Positions 54,411 to 61,512 of a DNA stretch of 64,000 nt are shown here, one piece after another. The stretch comes from CAIVAT01 sp037128705. Its GTDB lineage: Bacteria; Bacteroidota; Bacteroidia; Bacteroidales; FEN-979. The translations under genes and the position numbers were made by a program. The stretch's first letter is position 1. Each line of letters opens with the position of its first letter. Below the pieces are notes generated by a model that saw only the letters and a program-made list of their open reading frames with translations, made no database searches and was not told where the DNA came from. Location of the stretch: positions 152,091 to 216,090 of the forward strand of contig JBAXVX010000002.1 of NCBI GenBank assembly GCA_037128705.1, in the 5' to 3' direction.

Positions 54411-55382
54411 ATGAACATTTCAAAAGCTAAAAAGCGGTGGGGCCTCCTTTTGTTATTGCCTGGGATCTTTGTCCTGCTGGCTTTATATCCTTTGCCGCCG
54501 CAAGCTCCCATCCGATATTACGATCGGCAAAGCGGCTTGTTGAAAACGGAAAAAGTGGCCGGCGAAAAGTGGCTGGTGTGGCTGTATAACAATCCTGTCG
54601 GCGAAGCAACCTTGTGGGCGCTGGCCAAAAGAAAGGTGGTTTCGTCAGTTTATGGCAACAGCATGGATCGTCCTTCATCGGTCAAAAAAATACAACCCTT
54701 TGTTGAAGAATTTGATATCGACCTGCGTACCGCCCAGAAGCAGGAGTTCAACTCGTTCAACGATTTCTTTACCCGGAAACTGAAGAACATTGCCCGGCCG
54801 GTTGATACCAGCTCAACCGTTGCAGTGTCGCCTGCCGATGGAAAAATACTGGCCTATGCCAATATCGGCCACAGCGATTTCATCATCAAAGGATACCGCT
54901 TCGATGTAGTTTCATTTTTAAACAATGCCCCCCTTGCTCAAAAATACCTTGATGGCACCCTGGTGATCATCCGGCTTGCCCCTTGCGATTACCACCGTTT
55001 CCATTTTCCCATGAGCGGAAGTGTATCACCCATCACCCGGATTGACGGTGATTATTATTCAGTCAATCCCCTTGCTTTGCGCAAAATGGCTGAAATATTC
55101 TGCCTGAACAAAAGGGAATTTACCATCCTGTCAAACCCCCTGTTTGGAGATGTTGTGATGACTGAAGTAGGTGCAACCATGGTGGGAAGTATCGTACAGA
55201 CCTATTCAGGGAATTTTGTAAAAAAGGGGGAAGAGAAGGGATATTTCAAATTTGGGGGTTCCACGGTGGTGCTGCTTTTTGAAAAAAACAAAATCCGCAT
55301 CGATGAAGATTTATTGATTCATACTTTAAAGGGTTATGAAACGGTGATAAAAGAGGGAGAAAGAATTGGCGTATCACACTGA
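54411..55382 (+). CDS. psd: Phosphatidylserine decarboxylase
   Basis: A 323-residue proenzyme. It has an N-terminal membrane segment (WGLLLLLPGIFVLLALYPL), the block NSFNDFFTRKLKN, VSPADGKIL (conserved Asp), APCDYHRFHFP (conserved His) and the self-cleavage site KFGGSTVVLLFE near the end, a GGST variant of the LGST motif where Ser becomes the pyruvoyl group. It makes phosphatidylethanolamine. It is on the plus strand between yceI and marC. Confidence 0.95.
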   Translation: MNISKAKKRWGLLLLLPGIFVLLALYPLPPQAPIRYYDRQSGLLKTEKVAGEKWLVWLYNNPVGEATLWALAKRKVVSSVYGNSMDRPSSVKKIQPFVEEFDIDLRTAQKQEFNSFNDFFTRKLKNIARPVDTSSTVAVSPADGKILAYANIGHSDFIIKGYRFDVVSFLNNAPLAQKYLDGTLVIIRLAPCDYHRFHFPMSGSVSPITRIDGDYYSVNPLALRKMAEIFCLNKREFTILSNPLFGDVVMTEVGATMVGSIVQTYSGNFVKKGEEKGYFKFGGSTVVLLFEKNKIRIDEDLLIHTLKGYETVIKEGERIGVSH

Positions 55383-55430
55383 AAAGCCTGTTAGTTTTCC
55401 TCTTCCACTTAATTAGGGAGGATTGTACAA

Positions 55431-56063
55431 ATGGAGATCAAATTCCAACACTTTTTATTTGCCATACTGGCGCTTGCCAACAGCATCTCGGCAATCCCCA
55501 TGTTCATAAGGATATCAAAAGAGCTGCCGCCCGGCGAGACGAACCGGTTATCCCTGATTTCGACCCTCACCGCATTCCTGACAATGGTTGTTTCCATGCT
55601 CACCGGAACGATCATCCTCCAATTCTTCGGGATCAGTCTTGATGCCTTCCGTGTTGCCGGCGGGATCCTGCTGGCCGGCATCGGGTACAAGATGATGAAC
55701 GACCCCCCATCAGAAACCCTGGATTCCGGCCCGTCGGTTCTGCCCAATATGATCTCACTGGCTGTAATCCCGATCGGGATCCCCCTTACCACCGGGCCGG
55801 GGGTGATCACCACCGTGATCGTATTCTCACAGGGTATTTTTGACTCCTTTAAACTCTTCATCGAACTGCTCCTGGCCATACTCGTGGTGACAGGCGTTGA
55901 TTACCTCTCCTTCCGCTATTCGCACCGGCTGCTGGCAATCCTGGGAAATACCGGGCTGAATGTATTCACCAGGGTGTTCGGGCTCATCGTACTGGCCATC
56001 GGGGTGCAGTTCGTAGCTGTCGGTGTGGGCAACCTCTTCCCCGAGCTCCTCGTCCGTCACTGA
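55431..56063 (+). CDS. MarC family membrane protein
   Basis: A 210-residue protein with six membrane segments. The MarC features are LANSISAIPMFIRIS at the start, RVAGGILLAGIGYKMM and SLAVIPIGIPLTTGPGVITTVIVF. The function of MarC proteins is unproven. It starts 48 bp after psd on the same strand. Confidence 0.92.
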   Translation: MEIKFQHFLFAILALANSISAIPMFIRISKELPPGETNRLSLISTLTAFLTMVVSMLTGTIILQFFGISLDAFRVAGGILLAGIGYKMMNDPPSETLDSGPSVLPNMISLAVIPIGIPLTTGPGVITTVIVFSQGIFDSFKLFIELLLAILVVTGVDYLSFRYSHRLLAILGNTGLNVFTRVFGLIVLAIGVQFVAVGVGNLFPELLVRH

Positions 56064-56100
56064 CAGTGAAGGCCGGTGGAGTTGATCCTCCCTGGCTGAA
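56061..56100 (+). repeat. GGACAG-GATGGAGTTGACC repeat, divergent copy
   Basis: TGACAGTGAAGG, GGTGGAGTTGATCC and CCTGGCTGAA match, with changes and three extra bases, the copies at 56548-56584 and (reverse) 58794-58829. It lies between marC and the end of the convergent His/Pro-rich gene. Confidence 0.5.
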
Positions 56101-56103
56101 TAT

Positions 56104-56382
56104 CTATCTTGGAGGTCTTGGCGGGGGCGGTGGGGAAGGTAATTGTATATTAACTGATGGGGGTCTTGGTGGGGACGGCACTCGTATTACAACCGAAGGT
56201 GGTCTTGGCGCAGTTGCCTGAATCACTACTGTTGTATTTTTCGGAGAAGCATGACGATGATGATGATGGCTATATTCTCTTTTTATTTCTTTGTGCTTAA
56301 CTTTCCCTTTATGGGGTCTTTGTGCAAATAGGGAAGCCCCGGCGAATAAAATAACCAAAATGAGTGTGAGTGACTTTTTCAT
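56104..56382 (-). CDS. Small secreted His/Pro-rich protein
   Basis: A 92-residue protein with signal peptide MKKSLTLILVILFAGASLFA. The mature chain has a basic/His-rich segment (HKGKVKHKEIKREYSHHHHR) and then tandem Pro-rich units PRPPSVVIRVPSP, PRPPSVNIQLPSP and PPPPPRPPR. The His cluster suggests metal (Cu, Ni or Zn) or acid-pH binding, but this is inference. The gene has upstream the same 39-bp element as yceI (56464-56502). Confidence 0.65.
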   Translation of the reverse strand: MKKSLTLILVILFAGASLFAQRPHKGKVKHKEIKREYSHHHHRHASPKNTTVVIQATAPRPPSVVIRVPSPPRPPSVNIQLPSPPPPPRPPR

Positions 56383-56463
56383 GATCTGATTCTTATAGAA
56401 AAAAATGCCTTTTAAGCAAACAGTAAATTATTTTACAAAGGTGCAACTCATTATTTATAAAAC

Positions 56464-56502
56464 TGTTACATAACTTTGGATAAAAGTTACATCATTCACA
56501 CA
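56464..56502 (-). promoter_or_regulatory. 39-bp element upstream of the His/Pro-rich gene, shared with yceI
   Basis: On the minus strand it reads TGTGTGAATGATGTAACT... ending AGTTATGTAACA, 35 of 39 positions identical to 53562-53600. It lies 81 nt before the ATG at 56382 in the same orientation relative to its gene. Confidence 0.75.
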
Positions 56503-56547
56503 TTCTCCAGGGTGCTGCTTCTTTTATCCTAAAGAGGGCGATAATAT

Positions 56548-56584
56548 GGACAGTCCGATGGAGTTGACCATCCCTGGCTGATCG
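56548..56584 (+). repeat. GGACAG-GATGGAGTTGACC repeat, copy A
   Basis: GGACAGTCCGATGGAGTTGA then CCATCCCTGGCTGATCG. Contains the hairpin GATGG-AGTTGA-CCATC. An inverted, nearly identical copy lies at 58794-58829, and a divergent one at 56061-56100. Confidence 0.6.
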
Positions 56585-56611
56585 CTGGGGAACAGTTCAT
56601 TTGTTTTATTA

Positions 56612-57811
56612 TCAGACCCTTCGCTTTTTGTTTACCGAAAGAAACAACCTGTTTCCGGGAAGGGAAACCTGTTTGCAGATGTATGCTTCCGGCAAATCGT
56701 TGATGATCCTGCCCTTATTGATCCTGATCAGAAAAGTACAGGAGTCGGCCAACGGCAATTTCAGTTTAACATCATTTCTCAGTTCTGTAAACCATCCCAT
56801 CGTTTCGAAGAGATAACGGCAGGTATCGCCTTCCGTCCAGTGTCCGCGGACCTTGCTGTTGGGAAAACCAAAAGCATTTACCTTGTATTCCAGCATGAAG
56901 GCGGTATCACCCGTCAGCCTCACCGTTGAGTTTCCCAGATCAAACAGGATTGCCCCGGGCCCGATCCGGGCAAACTCAGCTTTGGTCAGGTGGAATTCCT
57001 TGGAGGAGATGTACGGGGTTGCAAGCATCAGCCCCAGCGTGATAACAGGCAGCAATATGCCCATGACCAGCGTGATCCGCCTCGCCTTCTTCTTCTGATC
57101 CGATGAAGAGAGATCGGGGATCACGATGGGTTTATCCACCCGGAAAAGGTAATACCCGGTCAGTGCGATCAGCCAGACGATCAGCCCGGCCCACAGCACA
57201 TCGCTGGCAAAATGCCCTCCCGCCATCATTCGTGCGATCCCGATGATAACTCCGTAACCGACGCCCAGCGCCAGGACAGCATACGCAAGGTTCTTCTTCC
57301 GGTTCCTTAGAAACAGATACGGGATGGCAAGGTAAAATCCCATGGAGCAATGGCCGCAGGGGAAACTCTTGCCTTCGTTCGTGGCGCCCTTTTCGCAAAC
57401 GCAGATAAATTGCTCGGCGCCTCCGAACTCCGTGATCTCGCGGGGGCGCGGACGCCCGGTATGATCCTTCAGCAGCAGGTTAACCACCAGGCCCGGACCG
57501 ACAACCATGGTAAAGATCAGCACCATCGACGCTTTGCGGTAGTGAATGTATTTCACATTCCAATAGGAAAGCGTGATCATGATGAGCCCGGCAAATGCAA
57601 GAAAGTAACCGGGAAATATCCCGAACCGGTAAATAAAATCCCAGAAAGGGTGGTATTGAAGCAACCAGCCCTTTTCAGGCGAATAAAACCAGCGTTGAAG
57701 GGCTATATCCGCATCGGTCAAACGAAAAACCAGTGTAATGATCCCCATCATCAGAAGAACGATTGAAAAGTCTTTAAATACCCTGGTTTTGATTATTTTA
57801 CCGTATTTCAT
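56612..57811 (-). CDS. PAP2-superfamily phosphatase with C-terminal beta domain
   Basis: A 399-residue protein. Residues ~15-230 are a five- or six-segment PAP2 enzyme: LLKDHTGRPRPR (motif 1), KSFPCGHCSMGF (motif 2, with Cys where PSGH is usual) and GIARMMAGGHFASDV (motif 3, with Ala at the usual Ser position). The catalytic His residues and the Asp are kept. A membrane segment and a ~130-residue beta-rich domain (residues ~270-399) follow. It may dephosphorylate an isoprenoid, phosphatidate or lipid A. The substitutions may mean altered activity. Confidence 0.85.
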   Translation of the reverse strand: MKYGKIIKTRVFKDFSIVLLMMGIITLVFRLTDADIALQRWFYSPEKGWLLQYHPFWDFIYRFGIFPGYFLAFAGLIMITLSYWNVKYIHYRKASMVLIFTMVVGPGLVVNLLLKDHTGRPRPREITEFGGAEQFICVCEKGATNEGKSFPCGHCSMGFYLAIPYLFLRNRKKNLAYAVLALGVGYGVIIGIARMMAGGHFASDVLWAGLIVWLIALTGYYLFRVDKPIVIPDLSSSDQKKKARRITLVMGILLPVITLGLMLATPYISSKEFHLTKAEFARIGPGAILFDLGNSTVRLTGDTAFMLEYKVNAFGFPNSKVRGHWTEGDTCRYLFETMGWFTELRNDVKLKLPLADSCTFLIRINKGRIINDLPEAYICKQVSLPGNRLFLSVNKKRRV

Positions 57812-57936
57812 CGCGGATGAATTGAGTTTTTAAAGATAGAAAATTTCACGATTCTTCTTATTTTCGGCATTTGACCCGACTATTTCCCCGGGGTACAGTT
57901 TGCAAAAGATCCGGAAACACTGAACCAGTATTTTCG

Positions 57937-58548
57937 TCAGATGACCCCCGACACCGGACCCTTTGATCTGGAGGTGATTTCATTTGAAATGAGCATTGCG
58001 TTTAAGCTTTCAAGGTTTGAAAGAACCACAAGATGTTCGATCCTTGCATGATCCCGGACATTTCCTTGTTTATCAGGATTCAGCTCACGCCATTCTTTTG
58101 CCGTCATTCCAAAAAGAGCAACGTTGAGCAAGTCAGCTTCTGTTGCATAAATTATGGCGATTTTGTCCCTGTTTACAATCGGAGGTATCAAATTATCCTT
58201 TACTGCTACTGTATGAATTCTATAATTGATTTTAGAAATAGTCCGCTGCAGGTTCCAATCCAGTGAATTTTGTGCGGCTTCTACCTCCTTAAGCCGTTGA
58301 AATTCCTTTATCAGGTACAGTTTAAATTCAGGACTTAACCATGAACAAAACTCGAAGGCTATATCCTGAACAGCAAAAGTTCCACCCCCATATCTTCCCG
58401 ATTTTACAATAAAACCGACAGCTTCAGTACTTGTAATCCATTGTTTTGGAGAAAGGATAAACCTGTTAAGACCTGCCATATTTTTAAACCTATCGAATTC
58501 GATAGGTTTAAAATGAGGATTATTCAGTTTTTCCCATAAACCCAGGAA
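57937..58548 (-). pseudogene. KilA-N domain protein, truncated at both ends
   Basis: The central KilA-N/Bro-N-type sequence is clear: FLGLWEKLNNPHFKPIEFDR, FKNMAGLNRFILSPKQWIT, GRYGGGTFAVQDIAFEFCSW, LSPEFKLYLIKEFQRLKEVE and AKEWRELNPDKQGNVRDHA. Normally about 30 residues precede FLGLWE and a longer tail follows LVVLSNLESLNA. Here upstream sequence becomes unrelated (an open frame running into the flanking repeat region), and the C-terminus changes to NEITSRSKGPVSGVI. An ATG at 58479 could start a shorter protein. KilA-N proteins are often phage- or island-borne DNA-binding proteins. Confidence 0.75.
58483..58512. promoter_or_regulatory. Perfect 30-bp palindrome
   Basis: TTTAAACCTATCGAA and its exact reverse complement, centred on GAATTC, all inside the codons FKPIEFDRFK of the KilA-N gene remnant and just before the ATG at 58479. 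It could be an operator or a cruciform site. Confidence 0.7.
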
Positions 58549-58645
58549 TTTCCTGCCTAATCCGGAAAAATCAAAAAAGTGACAGGTCTGTTCTGCATGG
58601 ATGAATCGCCAGAAAGACGGAAAAAAATCTTAAAAAGAAATACGA

Positions 58646-58742
58646 GTAACCACACAAGCAACCTTAGGCTGGAACGGTGATGAGATGAAGATTCAACCTT
58701 TGAAATACAATCGAGTGACAGCCGCAGATGCGTTGGGGTTAC
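58646..58742 (+). repeat. Structured repeat, copy 3 (complete)
   Basis: Starts GTAACCACAC (58646-58655) and ends GGTTAC (58737-58742), so the outer stem is kept even though the bases differ from copy 2 (C:G to A:T at the third pair). CTTAGGCTGGAACGGTGA, GAAGATTCAACCTT and TCGAGTGACAG follow in the same order as in copy 2, total 97 nt. GGCTG and CAGCC inside could form a second stem. Confidence 0.65.
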
Positions 58743-58793
58743 TGATGTTTTTCACAATCGTTTTACAGAAGGAATTACGACGTGGTCCACTTA

Positions 58794-58829
58794 CATCGGC
58801 CAGAGATGGTCAACTCCATCGTCCTGTCC
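58794..58829 (-). repeat. GGACAG-GATGGAGTTGACC repeat, copy B (inverted)
   Basis: On the minus strand GGACAGGACGATGGAGTTGA then CCATCTCTGGCCGATG. Matches copy A (56548-56584) apart from a few bases. Together with copy A it forms an inverted pair around the PAP2 gene and the KilA-N remnant. Confidence 0.6.
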
Positions 58830-59063
58830 AGCTGCCTTAATCCCAATGGTGATCTTTAGCATTCCATCTTTTTTATTTATCAGTTGCTGGTACGATGCAA
58901 AAAAAGATTCCCCGCCGAAAGAAAAGAAACCTGGTTCGGAGGGATGATGCATAATCCGGATCAATCTCAACTGTTTATAATCTGCATGTGCGAAAGGTAG
59001 TCAGTGTGTCCGGCCCGTCCACTTAGCGGGGGTTTTTCTATGGGAGGCCTTTGACAATAACTT

Positions 59064-59480
59064 TTAGTTGTTTTGGAGTTTTGCGGAACTTGTCGTTCTA
59101 AAACTAATCACTTGTCCATATCCGGTTCCTTCTTTACTCGACGCATAAGCCATCACATAGTAAACGGTATTCGGTTTAAGCCCCGTTAAACTGCTGGTAA
59201 AGTACCCCAATCCAGTACCATCATTTGTATGAGGAGATAATATATTCGGGTATTGTGTTGTATCCCAGCAAACACCTTTTGCAATCATTCCGCTTCCTTC
59301 ACCAGTTACCCTGCCACCACCGGTAGCGGTAGTAGAACCAATATTGCTAACGGCAGTGGTTGATACATCCGGAACGGTCGATGTGGGATAACCATAAGGA
59401 GTCCCATCGTTTTTTGTGCAGCCGCTTAGAATTAGAATGGCAATGAAAATTCCGAATATTGGTTGATAAACGGCTTTCAT
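59064..59480 (-). CDS. Lipoprotein with a fibronectin-III-like segment
   Basis: A 138-residue protein, start at 59480 (MKAVYQPIFGIFIAILILSGC lipoprotein signal, lipobox LSGC, Thr-Lys after it). A frame extending further upstream lacks a signal and is not used. The mature part has a Ser/Thr-rich linker and TTATGGGRVTGEGSGMIAKG, GVCWDTTQYPNIL, TSSLTGLKPNTVYYVMAYAS and YGQVISFRT, the layout of FN3-type beta-sandwich domains found in many Bacteroidota surface proteins. No enzyme activity expected. Confidence 0.8.
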   Translation of the reverse strand: MKAVYQPIFGIFIAILILSGCTKNDGTPYGYPTSTVPDVSTTAVSNIGSTTATGGGRVTGEGSGMIAKGVCWDTTQYPNILSPHTNDGTGLGYFTSSLTGLKPNTVYYVMAYASSKEGTGYGQVISFRTTSSAKLQNN

Positions 59481-59556
59481 TGTTATGGAATTAATGATGA
59501 CAAATATATGGACAAAACGGAACATCTTACCCGCCGCCGGTTTTGATTTCGCTGTC

Positions 59557-61248
59557 CTAAAAGTTGTCGGAGAGATATGGATTAAAGCCATTTTTAGCAA
59601 AAATGTACCAGGCCATACACGAAACAAAACCTTTATTTTGATCGACCCATTCGTAACCACCGGTTTTATTGAGTGTATAAGGGATTGCGTGTGTGTTGTT
59701 AGTATTTATGATACGGTTTATAATCAGATGATCCAATTGATTTGCATAAAAATATCCTCTTTGTTTATCGCCAAAAGCCTCATATGCACATGCAATATGC
59801 CCGGTACCATCGTTCCAAAAATTATTGACAGATAAATCAGGGCCATGATAAAATCCCATTACTTTCTCGCCTTTAACTTCAATGATTTTCCTGTAACGGA
59901 AATCGAACTCCGGAATATCCAATAACAGGGAATATTTTCTGCCAAATGCCAATACGCGCCATGTGTATAAATCCAATGGCAAACCTGGTCTCCGGGCTAA
60001 TTCATACTCCAGCCAGATTTTAATTTTTTGGGCGTAAAAATCTTCACCACATAGTTTTAAAGCCACATAACAATCTATATTTCCCTCAGGATGGCCCGAC
60101 AGTTCATGTAAATGGTCATCTCCCTGACGCCAGCCATGCTGAATATATCCTCCATGTTCTGTCTCCTGATAAAACGATAATAGTAAATCTTTGATGATTT
60201 TCACCAAATTGTCGTATCGGTTTGAATTATACCTGCGTTCGTAATTTTTACAGGCAATCAACAGCCAGGCCATATCTCCGATCCACCTGTCTACCCTGTT
60301 GGCCGGCGCCCGTTTTGTTTTTAATGATACCCACTGGTAAAACCCACGGGCTTCTCCTTTATAATAGAAATTTTGTAATTGAATATCTGTATTTTCTTTG
60401 TTCGTAGCATGGGCATAAAAGTCAAGTATTCTTTCAGCTCTTTCTTTTTCATTTTTTAATATAAATGCAATCGCTACAAGGCTGTTATTGAAAGTCTGGG
60501 CTTCATCATCTTCCTGCGACGGGAGTAAATTTTGATCAACCGAAGAATTATCCTGCATCACTTTCAGGTATTCTAAAACCAGAGTGTCTTCCTTTAGCAG
60601 CGTTGAATCGCGCCGTTGAGCAAAACCTATGCCAGCCAAAGTGCTGTCAGGGTCGTAAGAAGAGTGAAACGTAGATATAAGACTGGCTTTCCCAACACCT
60701 GTTTCATCAAGATAAAGGGTGCCATTTTCATTCCCCGAAACAGCAATCGAAAAACGGGCAAATTTGTCAAATTTATCATTTCCGCCCCACCAGTATTCTG
60801 TATTTTTCAAATAAACCACGACCTGCTTTCCCTCTTTTACATAATCGCCCAATGAAGTTTTCAATCCGAAAACTGAACCATCTGTATCGGTAAATTTCAA
60901 CTCAAGAAAATTTGATGACGAAGATTTTATAAAAAATGAGATCGGACTATTCTGACTAAACGTATCAGGAAGAGCTATACTCATGTCAAACCATCCACCC
61001 GACGGGAAAGTATAGGTGATGGATATTCCATCATGATGGATACCATCAAAAGTGCTTTTTACCACGGTGGTACCTGGCGATTTCGAAATAGTCCAACCGG
61101 CACAATTGTCCCAGTTACTGGAAACTAAATAATTACCTGTATCTGATGGTTTCCTATTTACTGTTTCAGTTCCGTTTATGAATAAAAAGGAAATAATTGA
61201 TAAAACCAACATTCTCATAATCTGAATTTTATTTACAATGATTTTCAT
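59557..61248 (-). CDS. Secreted CBM plus (alpha/alpha)-barrel protein
   Basis: A 563-residue protein. I chose the ATG at 61246-61248 over an earlier one; another ATG lies at 61216-61218, and the hydrophobic stretch MRMLVLSIISFLFINGT is part of either. Residues ~30-190 look like a galactose-binding/CBM11-type domain (GGWFDMSIALPDTF, FFIKSSSSNFLELKFTD, KNTEYWWGGNDKFDKFAR, GTLYLDETGVG). Residues ~215-560 are a helical toroid (QEDDEAQTFNNSLVAIAFIL, DRWIGDMAWLLIACKNYERR, EHGGYIQHGW, EGNIDCYVALKL), like glycanases of clan GH-M/GH-G or lyases. The catalytic residues cannot be assigned. It sits next to a sulfatase, which suggests a sulfated or acidic glycan. Confidence 0.75.
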   Translation of the reverse strand: MKIIVNKIQIMRMLVLSIISFLFINGTETVNRKPSDTGNYLVSSNWDNCAGWTISKSPGTTVVKSTFDGIHHDGISITYTFPSGGWFDMSIALPDTFSQNSPISFFIKSSSSNFLELKFTDTDGSVFGLKTSLGDYVKEGKQVVVYLKNTEYWWGGNDKFDKFARFSIAVSGNENGTLYLDETGVGKASLISTFHSSYDPDSTLAGIGFAQRRDSTLLKEDTLVLEYLKVMQDNSSVDQNLLPSQEDDEAQTFNNSLVAIAFILKNEKERAERILDFYAHATNKENTDIQLQNFYYKGEARGFYQWVSLKTKRAPANRVDRWIGDMAWLLIACKNYERRYNSNRYDNLVKIIKDLLLSFYQETEHGGYIQHGWRQGDDHLHELSGHPEGNIDCYVALKLCGEDFYAQKIKIWLEYELARRPGLPLDLYTWRVLAFGRKYSLLLDIPEFDFRYRKIIEVKGEKVMGFYHGPDLSVNNFWNDGTGHIACAYEAFGDKQRGYFYANQLDHLIINRIINTNNTHAIPYTLNKTGGYEWVDQNKGFVSCMAWYIFAKNGFNPYLSDNF

Positions 61249-61439
61249 AATACCAGCAAGCTGATTATGCTCAGTCAATCAAAGATACAATCTGCTTTAC
61301 GATAATTGATTTATTTAATAGAAATTCCTCCCCTGCTCCAGGTATTTGGAAATTCAAACAGGGTGCTGTTTTGATTTTGAGGTTCCCCTGACTGCTCAAA
61401 GTTGCAACAGGGTAACTTTTTTTAACCACTCGGGTTTTA

Positions 61440-61479
61440 TTAAAAGGAGGAATGGATGACGCCTAATTCCTCCTTTTAA
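61440..61479 (-). terminator. Hairpin terminator after the sulfatase gene
   Basis: TTAAAAGGAGGAAT (61440-61453) and ATTCCTCCTTTTAA (61466-61479) form a perfect 14-bp stem with a 12-nt loop, about 34 nt past the sulfatase stop. An A/T-rich tail follows on either side, so it could serve both strands. Confidence 0.7.
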
Positions 61480-61512
61480 CGAAGAGAAAAACCCTATGAT
61501 GTCAATAATATT

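Larger units (their letters stand above)
58549..59063. other. Gene-free interval with repeats
   Basis: About 515 nt between the KilA-N remnant and the lipoprotein gene. It holds copy 3 of the structured repeat (58646-58742) and copy B of the GGACAG repeat (58794-58829). From 58850 to 59063 I see nothing I can name. Confidence 0.6.

Noticed and set aside
57860..57990. A plus-strand coding-like stretch (KDPETLNQYFRQMTPDTG)
   Set aside because: It reads well for about 40 codons but has a stop just before it and no recognised family; it may be a fragment near the edge of the KilA-N remnant, not enough to call a gene.
58990..59045. Terminator (CCCG ... CGGG plus T-run) on the plus strand
   Set aside because: The stem is only about 4 bp and no plus-strand gene ends nearby.
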